Source: Kribbella sp. NBC_01245 (GTDB taxonomy: Bacteria; Actinomycetota; Actinomycetes; Propionibacteriales; Kribbellaceae). From it: a DNA stretch of 64,000 nt. Of this stretch, positions 24,835 to 32,898 are shown in pieces; position 1 is the first letter of the stretch; each line of letters opens with the position of its first letter. Made by a program: the position numbers and the translations under genes. Below the pieces are notes generated by a model that ran no database searches, was not told the origin of the DNA, and saw nothing but the letters and a program-made list of their open reading frames with translations. The stretch covers positions 4,898,001 to 4,962,000 of the forward strand of contig NZ_CP108487.1 of the NCBI RefSeq assembly GCF_036226525.1. Reading direction: 5' to 3'.

Positions 24835-25947
24835 ATGCTGACCCGCCGCCAGGCCCTGATCGGAGCGGTCGCCACCGGCACTGCAGCCGGTCTGACCAGC
24901 CCACTCACCGCGATCGCCAGCCCGGGGGCCGCGCCCGCGACCGCCGCCGGTGAGGCTGCGCCGCAGACGCTCGCGGAGATCGCGGCGCCCGGCCAACTGA
25001 CCGCGGCCGCGGAGTTCCCGCTCGACTTCGTCAGCGTGGACTGGTTCGGCCCGAAGCGCGGCGGCGTCTACCGCCTCGAGCACAACGGCCGCTGGGGCGC
25101 CTGGCGGCCACTCATCGCGGGCGACTCGGACGCCAACTCCGACAGCGAAGACTATGCAGGCAAGCGGCTGGCACTGTTCGGCGCGCGCAAGGCCACGCGG
25201 TACGAGGTGAAGCCGCCGCCGGGCGCCACGAACGTGGTCACCGTCGCGCTGAACACCACCGACGGCCCGCTCGGCGTCGGCTCGCTCTCGGTCAGCACCT
25301 CGTTCACCGCCTCGGGCTGCGAGTTCGTGAACCGGGCCGGCTGGGGTGCGGACGAGACCCTGCGGTTCAACCCGGACGGCAGTGAGCGATACCCGCAGGC
25401 CTACTTCCCGGTCCAGACGCTGACCGTGCACCACACCGCGGGCGACTCGCTCGGCCCGGACCACGCGGCCACGATCCGAGCGATCTACTACACCCACACG
25501 ATCACCCGCGACTTCGGCGATATCGGCTACCACCTGCTGATCGATCCGAACGGCGTGGTCTACGAAGGCCGCTGGTCCGGCGAGGACGGCGTACCGGTGT
25601 TCCGCAGCCCGCTCGGCGACGTACCGCACATGAGCAACGCGGCCCACGCCGTTGGTTTCAACGCGGGCAACGTCGGCGTCTCGATGCTCGGCGATCTCAC
25701 CGGCCGTCAGCCGTCCGCAGCGCAGCGCCAGTCGCTCGTGAAGGTCCTCGCCTCGCTCGCGAAGCTCTGCAAGGTCGACCCGCTCGGCACGGTCAACTAC
25801 GTCAACCCGATCAGCGGCGCCACCAAGACCGTCTCGGCGATCTCCGGCCACCGCGACTGGAACCAGACCGAATGCCCCGGCAACGCCTTCTACCCCGAAC
25901 TGCCCTCCGTACGCCAGGAAGTCGCCCGCGCGATGCGTCGGCGCTAA
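24835..25947 (+). CDS. Secreted N-acetylmuramoyl-L-alanine amidase (PGRP/Ami_2 type)
   Basis: 370 residues. A Tat-like signal (LTRRQALIGAVATGTAAGL) is followed by a beta-rich N-terminal region and then a PGRP domain (about 160-350). Zinc ligands and catalytic residues appear in LTVHHTAGD (His), GYHLLIDPNGVVYEGR (Tyr) and SGHRDWNQTECPG (His, Cys). FVNRAGWGADE is the usual entry to the domain. Expected role: cleavage of the bond between muramic acid and the stem peptide in peptidoglycan turnover. The ATG has an AGGAGG site. No operon partner; convergent with idi. Confidence 0.92.
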   Translation: MLTRRQALIGAVATGTAAGLTSPLTAIASPGAAPATAAGEAAPQTLAEIAAPGQLTAAAEFPLDFVSVDWFGPKRGGVYRLEHNGRWGAWRPLIAGDSDANSDSEDYAGKRLALFGARKATRYEVKPPPGATNVVTVALNTTDGPLGVGSLSVSTSFTASGCEFVNRAGWGADETLRFNPDGSERYPQAYFPVQTLTVHHTAGDSLGPDHAATIRAIYYTHTITRDFGDIGYHLLIDPNGVVYEGRWSGEDGVPVFRSPLGDVPHMSNAAHAVGFNAGNVGVSMLGDLTGRQPSAAQRQSLVKVLASLAKLCKVDPLGTVNYVNPISGATKTVSAISGHRDWNQTECPGNAFYPELPSVRQEVARAMRRR

Positions 25948-26009
25948 CCAAAACCAGCCATCCTGGCCACCAGACGGAGCTCGCTCGGCATCCCCGACGA
26001 CACCCCGCT

Positions 26010-26588
26010 CTATGCCAGAGCGGCAGCGGGCGGAAGGTCCCTGGGATCGGCAACGGGCCAGCCGGCCGGGTCGGGCCCGAGGGCGGCGAGCTGCTCCACT
26101 TGAAACACGCACCACGGCGAGACCTGCTCCCGCCGCTCCCGCACGTCCAACACAAACGACGCCCACTCAACCCAGCGGACTTGCTCGACCTCAGCCGGAT
26201 CCGGCGCCGGGTCGGAGTCGGTCGTGACCCGGTAGACCGGGCACAACTCGTTCTCAACGGTCCCGTCGTCCATCACCGCGCGATAGCGGAACGCCGGCAA
26301 CACCAGGTCGATCCCAACAGCGACCACGCCGAGCTCGTCCCGCAGCCGCCGCTCAACCGCGAGTTGGACCGCCTCCCCCGGAGATGGATGCCCGCAGCAA
26401 CTATTGGTCCAGACCCCCGGCCAAGTCCTTTTAACGAGAGCCCGCTGGGTCAGCAACAACCGCCCACGCGCATCGAACACATAACTGGAGAACGCCAAGT
26501 GCAAGGGCGTCGCGGCATGATGCACCAAGGCCTTGGCCTCCACGCCAACAGCCCGCCCGGCCTCATCCAGCAACACCACCTGCTCCAC
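26010..26588 (-). CDS. idi: Isopentenyl-diphosphate delta-isomerase, type 1
   Basis: 192 residues, normal length. The Nudix-type core shows the metal/active-site motif TNSCCGHPSPGEA with catalytic Cys, and VENELCPVYR with the catalytic Glu region. Reaction: isopentenyl diphosphate to dimethylallyl diphosphate. The ORF opens at a GTG (26588) inside the end of the upstream gene (26-base overlap). GTG codons 9 and 12 bases further in are also possible, the latter six bases after GGAG. It is the last gene of a packed minus-strand series headed by the SWIM gene. No other isoprenoid gene is in the window, which makes the context unusual. Confidence 0.93.
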   Translation of the reverse strand: MEQVVLLDEAGRAVGVEAKALVHHAATPLHLAFSSYVFDARGRLLLTQRALVKRTWPGVWTNSCCGHPSPGEAVQLAVERRLRDELGVVAVGIDLVLPAFRYRAVMDDGTVENELCPVYRVTTDSDPAPDPAEVEQVRWVEWASFVLDVRERREQVSPWCVFQVEQLAALGPDPAGWPVADPRDLPPAAALA

Positions 26589-27645
26589 CCTCGAAGCCTA
26601 GCGGCAGCGGATGCAGCCCAGGCGGGTAGGCGGCGCCGTACCTCACCGTCCAGCCCAACGCCTCGACGAGCACAGCCGCGGTGATGTCGAAGGCGTTCAG
26701 GCTGTCCCCATCCCCGGCCGCGAGGTTCGCCACGTGCCCGCCCGCGAAGAGCAGCACCTCGCGCCCCTCCACGCGATGACTGGTCACGGCCGGAATGACC
26801 TCCGTCCCCGTTCCGAGCCCGGCCAAATCGACCTCGTCCGGCGAATGCCCGGCATTGACCAGCAGACAGCCGTCCTTATAACCAACACGCGCTGGTGCCG
26901 CGCCCGGCCGGCCCGTCGCGGTCACCACGACGTCAGCCCGCGAGGCCAGGTCCGCGAGCAGACCCGTCTCGAACCCGTCGTACGACGCGACCGTGGCGCG
27001 GGCCGAATCCACCTCGGCGACGAGCACTTGCGCCCCGTGCCCCCGCGCCGTCCGGGCCAGCCCGCCACCCACCTCGCCGTACCCGACCACCACGACGACC
27101 AGGCCGTGCAACGACAAGTTCGTCCGGGACAACACCGTCTGCCAGGTGCTCGAACCGACGGCGAACCGGTTATGCAGATGGTTCTTCAACGGCAGCCCAT
27201 CCGCGTCGAACACGGGATGCATCAGCTCAACCGCGCCGATCCGGCTGAGCCCGGTCCGCGTGGTCTCAACCCCGGCCGCGATCCCGTAGTACTCCCGAGC
27301 AGCCGCCTCGACCACGATGTCCCCGCCCATCTCGAGCGTGTACGTCGGCTCCCAGTCGACGCACTCCCCAGGCGTAACCACCGCCACGCCACGGTCAGCG
27401 AGCAGCCCGACGACGTCCGTCAAAGTGGTAGCCGGATCAGCCTCGTGCACGATCATCTTCGCTCCTGCGCCCAGCAATGCCCGGAGCATCACGAACGCCT
27501 TCAGATCGAGATGACTGGTCACCGCCAGCCGTACGTCGTCCAGCCGCGGCAAGGCCTGACCCGCAGCGGCCGTCCGCGGCATCCAGCGCTCGCTCCACGC
27601 GAGGCGCGCTCCCAAATCGGCGGACTGCCACGCGGTGGGGATCAT
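26563..27645 (-). CDS. S-adenosylhomocysteine-hydrolase-like NAD-binding protein
   Basis: 360 residues, shorter than AhcY (about 430-490). The NAD domain VVVVVGYGEVGGGLARTARG resembles the AhcY GYGDVGKG loop. HLDLKAFVMLRALLGAGA matches its substrate-domain opening, and AFDITAAVLVEALGW its C-terminal helix. Where AhcY has KSKFDN at the active site the protein reads KNHLHN, so the catalytic Lys is present and the Asp is replaced by His. An ordinary SAH hydrolase role is therefore doubtful; a related hydrolase or a substrate-binding paralogue is possible. The ATG overlaps the formyltransferase stop by four bases and the end overlaps idi. Confidence 0.75.
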   Translation of the reverse strand: MIPTAWQSADLGARLAWSERWMPRTAAAGQALPRLDDVRLAVTSHLDLKAFVMLRALLGAGAKMIVHEADPATTLTDVVGLLADRGVAVVTPGECVDWEPTYTLEMGGDIVVEAAAREYYGIAAGVETTRTGLSRIGAVELMHPVFDADGLPLKNHLHNRFAVGSSTWQTVLSRTNLSLHGLVVVVVGYGEVGGGLARTARGHGAQVLVAEVDSARATVASYDGFETGLLADLASRADVVVTATGRPGAAPARVGYKDGCLLVNAGHSPDEVDLAGLGTGTEVIPAVTSHRVEGREVLLFAGGHVANLAAGDGDSLNAFDITAAVLVEALGWTVRYGAAYPPGLHPLPLGFEGGAGGVAG

Positions 27646-28481
27646 GCCGTCACCAGCCGTACGACAGCGTCGGCGGCCTGAGCGGCCCAGCCGTCCGGGC
27701 GCTGCTCGATAACCGTGCCCGGCGGAAGACCCGCGGACGGCTCGAGATGGACCTCTCGAACCAGCACCGCCTCACCATTCAGCGGCACTCGCGCCGTGAC
27801 GGCCGTGATGTTGAGCGCGGCAGCCTTACGACGAATGACGGCCGCGGGCTCGGTCAGGTCGAGCCAGCGCTCGGCATCGGTGAAGGGCGGCGCCTGGGTG
27901 GCGAGGGCCGGGTCCTGCGGTACGCCGGGATCGCCCGCGAACGCCTTCGCCGTACCCTCCTCGATCACCTCGCCGATCATCTCGCCCCAGGACTGGAAGA
28001 TGGTCGCGCCGGTGAGGTCTGCCGGCAGCGGCCGTTCCCGCTGGGCCATGATCGCGCCGGTGTCGAACCCGGCCTCGGTGCGATGCAGGGTGGCGCCGAT
28101 CGTCTCCGCGCCCTCGTAGACCAGGCGGATCGGGTTCGGCCCGCGGCCGGCCGGCAGCGGCGACGGATGCATGTTGTACGCGCCGTACTTCGGGATCGTC
28201 AGGATCTCCCCCGGGATCAGCCGCGGGAAGGCGATCGAGATGACCAGGTCGGGCCGCATCGCCTCGATCACCGGCGCCGCGACCGTACGGAGTTTGCCGG
28301 TGATCAGCACGTTCACGCTCTCGGGCAGATCCAGCACGAACGGCGGCGCGGCGGCGTCGTACCGCTGGTTCGCGCCGAGCGGCAGCGTCACCACCAGCAC
28401 GAGCTCATGGTCATTGCGCTCGGTCCATTCGGCGACGCGTTGGTAGGCGGGCAGGAACGACGTCAGCGCCACGATTCGCAT
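27642..28481 (-). CDS. Formyltransferase-family protein (methionyl-tRNA formyltransferase-like)
   Basis: 279 residues, slightly shorter than Fmt (about 310). The N-terminal domain contains YNMHPSPLPAGRGPNPIRL with the Asn and His of the N-H-D catalytic triad, and GATLHRTEAGFDTGAI with the Asp. The C-terminal part (TEPAAVIRRKAAALN) resembles the end of the Fmt family. Family members transfer a formyl group from 10-formyltetrahydrofolate to an amine. Housekeeping fmt normally sits with def, so this is probably a paralogue with another acceptor. A GAGG site precedes the ATG. It begins 12 bases after the VWA gene and is coupled to the SAH-hydrolase-like gene. Confidence 0.8.
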   Translation of the reverse strand: MRIVALTSFLPAYQRVAEWTERNDHELVLVVTLPLGANQRYDAAAPPFVLDLPESVNVLITGKLRTVAAPVIEAMRPDLVISIAFPRLIPGEILTIPKYGAYNMHPSPLPAGRGPNPIRLVYEGAETIGATLHRTEAGFDTGAIMAQRERPLPADLTGATIFQSWGEMIGEVIEEGTAKAFAGDPGVPQDPALATQAPPFTDAERWLDLTEPAAVIRRKAAALNITAVTARVPLNGEAVLVREVHLEPSAGLPPGTVIEQRPDGWAAQAADAVVRLVTA

Positions 28482-28493
28482 AACCTCAGCCTC

Positions 28494-29648
28494 TCAGTCG
28501 GCGAGGGCCGTCGCGGCCCAGGCCCCCAGGTCGTCGCGACGGATCGCCGCTGCCATCAAGTCGGGGAACAGGTCAGGCGTACACGCGAAGGTCGGCACGC
28601 CGAGCTCGCTCAAGGCCGCCGCATTCTCCGCGTCGTACGACGGAGTGCCGGAATCCGACAGCGCGAGCAGCGCCACGAGTTGCACGCCCGATTCGACCAG
28701 CGAACGCGCCCGCCTCAGCAGGTCCTCGCGCACACCGCCTTCGTACAGGTCGCTCACCAGCACCATGATCGTCTCGGCCGGACGCGTCACCAGGCCCTCG
28801 CAATAGGCGAGCGCGCGGTTGATATCGGTGCCGCCGCCGAGCTGGGTACCGAACAGGACGTCGACCGGATCCTCCAGTTGGTCGGTCAGATCGACCACGG
28901 CGGTGTCGAACACGACCAGACTGGTGCGCAACGCCCGCATCGACCCGAGCACCGCGCCGAACAGGCTCGCGTACACCACCGACTCGGCCATCGAACCCGA
29001 CTGGTCGATCGCCAGCACGACATCGCGCTGCACGCTGTGATTGCGGCGGGCATAGCCGATGACGCGGTCCGGCACGATCGTGCCCAGTTCGGGCGAATAG
29101 TGCTTGAGGTTGGCCCGGATCGTGCGATCCCAGTCGATATCGCCATGCCTCGGCCGGGTCGTGCGCGCGGCCCGGTCGAGCGCGCCACTGACCGCGGCCC
29201 GGGTCCGCTCGGCGAGCCGAGCTTCGAGCTCGAGCACCACCTTGCGGACCACCTCGCGCGCGGTGCTGCGGGTCTCCTCGGGCATCACCTCGTTGAGCGT
29301 GAGCAGCGTGCCGACAAGGTGTACGTCGGGCTCGACGGCTCCGAGCAACTCGGGCTCCATCAGCAGCCGGGTGATACCGAGGCGGTCGACGGCGTCGCGC
29401 TGCATCACCTGCACGATGCTGCTCGGGAAGTACTGCCGGATATCGCCGAGCCACCTCGCCACCCTCGGCGCGGAGGCGCCCAGCCCGGCGGCCCTCTTGC
29501 CACCGGCGCCTTCCGGACGGCCCTCGTACAACGCGGCCAACGCCTCGTCGACGGCCCGGTCCTCCGCGGACAAGCCCTGCGCCGTACTCTCCTCGGCCTC
29601 CCCACCGAGCACCATCCGCCATCGCCGCAACCGCTCGTCTGTGCTCAT
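28494..29648 (-). CDS. VWA-domain protein of the SWIM-MoxR cluster
   Basis: 384 residues. A helical N-terminal half (about 1-190) precedes a von Willebrand A domain with an intact MIDAS: VVLAIDQSGSMAES (DxSxS) and GTQLGGGTDINRAL (Thr/Asp). VLVSDLYEGG supplies the third metal loop. MoxR ATPases and VWA proteins commonly work as pairs that remodel or insert metals into targets (RavA-ViaA, chelatases). The start overlaps the DUF5682 stop by four bases. It is the last of the five conserved genes; the formyltransferase follows after 12 bases. Confidence 0.9.
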   Translation of the reverse strand: MSTDERLRRWRMVLGGEAEESTAQGLSAEDRAVDEALAALYEGRPEGAGGKRAAGLGASAPRVARWLGDIRQYFPSSIVQVMQRDAVDRLGITRLLMEPELLGAVEPDVHLVGTLLTLNEVMPEETRSTAREVVRKVVLELEARLAERTRAAVSGALDRAARTTRPRHGDIDWDRTIRANLKHYSPELGTIVPDRVIGYARRNHSVQRDVVLAIDQSGSMAESVVYASLFGAVLGSMRALRTSLVVFDTAVVDLTDQLEDPVDVLFGTQLGGGTDINRALAYCEGLVTRPAETIMVLVSDLYEGGVREDLLRRARSLVESGVQLVALLALSDSGTPSYDAENAAALSELGVPTFACTPDLFPDLMAAAIRRDDLGAWAATALAD

Positions 29649-31822
29649 GCCGGTATCCCCAGCAGCAGTCGTACGACGGGAAGCGCGGCGGCCGCCCGCT
29701 CATCCTCGAGGTCTGCGACATCGGCGGCCTTCGTGGCGAGCCCCAACCCGCGCGCCTTCTCGCCGATCGACCTCCGCTCGGGTGGCGCGAACGTGCCGAA
29801 AGTCCTTCGCAGCAAGGGTAAAACCTCCAAGAAGGCCTCGTCCGGAACGGCCGCGAGCCATCGGTCGACCAGCTCGAGCAGTCGTTCGTCGTGAATGAGG
29901 AGCAGACCCCGGCCCGCGAGGAACCCCTCGACGTACGCCGCCGCCGCGTTCGTCTCGACACCGGGGGTGAGCGCGCGGCCGAGGCGGAGCGCGACCTCGG
30001 CCGAGTCGAGCCGGTCGGCGTCGAGCATCAATCGGGTGAGCCGTCCGGTGATCAACGGCGGCACGGTCGCACGATCGCTCAATCCCTGCAAGGTTTCCAG
30101 CCATTCGTCGCGCACCGTTGCCGAGAGCAACGACGTGGCCTCCTGTACGCCTTCGATCAGCGCGAGCACCTTGGCAGCGGCCTCGGCGTCCAGACCGTGC
30201 ACGGTACGACCGAGGCCTGCGCACACGCGGGCGACCATGCGCTCGGCCACCTCGGTCAGCCCGGCGGTGTTGTTGCCGCGGACATCGCCGTACCGAGCGG
30301 ATCGGGACAGCGCGGGCAGCGCCGCCATCAGGTGACCGACGTCTGCGTCCTTGGCCGCGCGGGTGTCGACACCACGCAACAACTCGGGCAGAGCGTCGGG
30401 CAGATCGGCCAGCAGGGATCGCTCGAGCGCGGCCGTAACCTCTGCCAGGGTTGACGAATCGGCCGCCGCTGCGAGCATGACAGTGGTGGCCGCGCCGAGA
30501 ACGGTAGTCCCGTGCGCGCCGGCCGCGACGAGGTCGACCTCGAGCCCGGGCTCCCAGAGCAGGGCCCACGTCTCACGGAAGGTGCCCGTGTTCTGCCGCT
30601 CGGCCTCGGCCGGTTCGCCCCAGTCGACGCCGAGGATGCGGAGGCGGTGCAGGAGGCGGGACTTGGCCAGGTCGTTCGGCTTTCGCAAGTCGAGATCAAC
30701 CAGGCGCTCGGTGGCATCCCGACGCATCCGCAGGCGGCGAGCTTGCGCCGCGAGGTCGGCCGCGACGGGCGCCTGCGGGGTCTCGGGCGGGACGGACCCG
30801 AGCAGCTCGCCGACTACGGCCTCGCGGGTGACCAGGTCGAGGAGAACATCGTTCCCGTTGCAGAGCACTGCTCTCGTTGCCTCGGTCATCTCGCTCAGAC
30901 CCGCTAGCGGCCGCTCCCGCAGTGCGGCCAGCGTCTCGGCCAGCCGGACGGCCTCGATGACGTGCGCGCTCGAAACCGGGAGGTCCTTCTTCCGCAACAC
31001 CTGGGCCACCCGGGTCAGCCAGCGCGTGGTGACGTGGTCGGGCGCCGTGAAGAGGTGGTGGTACCAGCCGGGCGAGGTGACGCCCGCGCCGTACCCGCTG
31101 GCGGTGGCGAGGCGGCCGTGCGTCCACGGCACCCAGGTGCACGCGACCTTGCTCTTCGGCAGCCCTTTCAGGATGCGCTGGTCGTGTGTTGCCGGGGGCA
31201 ACGGTTCGGTCAGGGCCGGCACATGCCAGGCGCCGCAGACCACGGCGATCCGTTCGAACCCCTCGCGGATCGCCTTGCGCAGCACGGTCCGCATGTACGC
31301 CTCGCGCTGCGCCTCCCGCCCCTCCGCCATCTCGCCAGCACGCAGCTCACCCATCGCGTCCGCGATCACCTCGAACGGCGGCGCGCCATCCCTGCGATGC
31401 TCGACCACGTCATCCCACCAACGCTCGGGATCGTCATACCCGCCGGCCCGCGCCATCTCCGCCAACGGATCAACCGCGAGGCCTTTACGCCTCTCTTTAG
31501 GCTCGCCCGCGAACTGGTACGCCGCCGGCAGATCGCAAAACCTCACCGGCACCCCGGCCGCCAACCCGTACCGAACCGCCTGCCACTCCGGACTGAACAC
31601 CGCGAACGGCCAGAACGCGGCCCGCGCCGAGTCATCCACCGCATACGCGAGCAACGCGACGGGTGGCTCCATCTCTTCTGAAGCGGCCAGCTCGACGACC
31701 TTGTCGGCCTCCGGAGGCCCTTCGATCAGTACGACGTCCGGCCGCAGCTCGGCGAGGGCCGTCGCGAGCGCGCGAGCCGACCCGGGACCGTGGTGGCGGA
31801 TGCCGAAGAGGTGAACGGTCAT
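29645..31822 (-). CDS. DUF5682 family protein
   Basis: 725 residues. The N-terminus begins HLFGIRHHGPGSARAL and continues DVVLIEGPPEAD, the signature of DUF5682. Two GxxH motifs (G7-I-R-H10 and G197-A-W-H200) flank Glu34. That arrangement recalls TraB/TIKI, ChaN and EreA-like hydrolases, so a metal-dependent hydrolase role is a reasonable guess. The remaining about 500 residues are mostly helical and have no recognised motif. Both ends overlap neighbours by four bases (MoxR before, VWA after), implying translational coupling. No experimental function is known to me. Confidence 0.85.
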   Translation of the reverse strand: MTVHLFGIRHHGPGSARALATALAELRPDVVLIEGPPEADKVVELAASEEMEPPVALLAYAVDDSARAAFWPFAVFSPEWQAVRYGLAAGVPVRFCDLPAAYQFAGEPKERRKGLAVDPLAEMARAGGYDDPERWWDDVVEHRRDGAPPFEVIADAMGELRAGEMAEGREAQREAYMRTVLRKAIREGFERIAVVCGAWHVPALTEPLPPATHDQRILKGLPKSKVACTWVPWTHGRLATASGYGAGVTSPGWYHHLFTAPDHVTTRWLTRVAQVLRKKDLPVSSAHVIEAVRLAETLAALRERPLAGLSEMTEATRAVLCNGNDVLLDLVTREAVVGELLGSVPPETPQAPVAADLAAQARRLRMRRDATERLVDLDLRKPNDLAKSRLLHRLRILGVDWGEPAEAERQNTGTFRETWALLWEPGLEVDLVAAGAHGTTVLGAATTVMLAAAADSSTLAEVTAALERSLLADLPDALPELLRGVDTRAAKDADVGHLMAALPALSRSARYGDVRGNNTAGLTEVAERMVARVCAGLGRTVHGLDAEAAAKVLALIEGVQEATSLLSATVRDEWLETLQGLSDRATVPPLITGRLTRLMLDADRLDSAEVALRLGRALTPGVETNAAAAYVEGFLAGRGLLLIHDERLLELVDRWLAAVPDEAFLEVLPLLRRTFGTFAPPERRSIGEKARGLGLATKAADVADLEDERAAAALPVVRLLLGIPA

Positions 31823-32898
31823 CCGGTGATATCCCGGCAGGCCCGGTAGAAGTCGGACCAGCCTTCCCGCTCGCGCACCACGGTTTCCAGGTATTCCGAC
31901 CAGACCACGCGATCGGCCGACGGGTCCTTCACCACCGCGCCGAGAATGCCGCCCGCCACGTCGTACGACCGAAGCACGCCGTCGCCGAAGTGGGCCGCGA
32001 GCGACAGGCCACCGGTGACCACGCTGATCGCCTCGGCGGTGGACAACGTGCCCGACGGCGACTTCACCGCGGTCCGCCCGTCCTCGGTACGCCCCGCCCG
32101 CAGCTCCCGGAACACCGTCACCACCCGGCGGATCTCGGCCAAAGCGTCATCCTGCTTCGGCAGTTCCAGGGCCTCGCCGAGTTGCGCGACCCGGCGAGAC
32201 ACGATCGCCACCTCGTCCTCAGCGGAATCCGGCAGCGGCAGCACGACGGTGTTGAAACGCCTGCGCAATGCGCTGGAGAGCTCGTTCACCCCCTTATCGC
32301 GATCGTTCGCCGTGGCGATCACATTGAACCCCTTGCGGGCCTGGACTTCGGTCGCGAGCTCCGGCACGGGCAGCGACTTCTCCGAAAGCACGGTGATGAG
32401 CGCGTCCTGGACGTCGGACGGCATCCGCGTCAGCTCCTCGATCCGCGCGATCTTCGCCCCGGCCATCGCGCGATAGACCGGACTCGGCACCAGCGCGGCC
32501 TCCGACGGACCTTGCGCGATCAGCTGCGCGTAGTTCCAGCCGTAGCGGATCGACTCCTCCGCCGTACCCGCGGTGCCTTGCACGAGCAGCGTCGAGTCGC
32601 CGCTGATCGCCGCCGCGAGATGCTCGCTGACCCACGTCTTCGCGGTACCGGGCACGCCGAGCAGCAACAGCGCGCGATCCGTCGCAAGCGTCGCCACCGC
32701 CACCTCGACCAACCTGCGCGGGCCGACGTACTTCGGGGTGATCTCGACGCCATCGGCCTCCCCACCGAGCAAGTACGTCACGACGGCCGCCGGGGACAAC
32801 AGCCATGCCGGAGGGCGCGGCCGGTCGTCGGCCTTCGCCAGCGCGGCGAGCTCACCGGCGTACTCCTGCTCGGCATGCGGCCGCATCACTTCGGTCAT
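31819..32898 (-). CDS. MoxR-family AAA+ ATPase
   Basis: 359 residues from the ATG at 32898, preceded by GAGGAG at a proper distance and overlapping the upstream stop by four bases. Walker A is GVPGTAKTW. The Walker B region reads IARIEELTRMP, with Glu-Glu in place of the usual Asp-Glu. Sensor 1 is NVIATAND, and SALRRRFN supplies the arginine finger. MoxR ATPases act as chaperones with VWA partners; one is encoded two genes downstream. Likely the motor of this cluster. Confidence 0.92.
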   Translation of the reverse strand: MTEVMRPHAEQEYAGELAALAKADDRPRPPAWLLSPAAVVTYLLGGEADGVEITPKYVGPRRLVEVAVATLATDRALLLLGVPGTAKTWVSEHLAAAISGDSTLLVQGTAGTAEESIRYGWNYAQLIAQGPSEAALVPSPVYRAMAGAKIARIEELTRMPSDVQDALITVLSEKSLPVPELATEVQARKGFNVIATANDRDKGVNELSSALRRRFNTVVLPLPDSAEDEVAIVSRRVAQLGEALELPKQDDALAEIRRVVTVFRELRAGRTEDGRTAVKSPSGTLSTAEAISVVTGGLSLAAHFGDGVLRSYDVAGGILGAVVKDPSADRVVWSEYLETVVREREGWSDFYRACRDITG

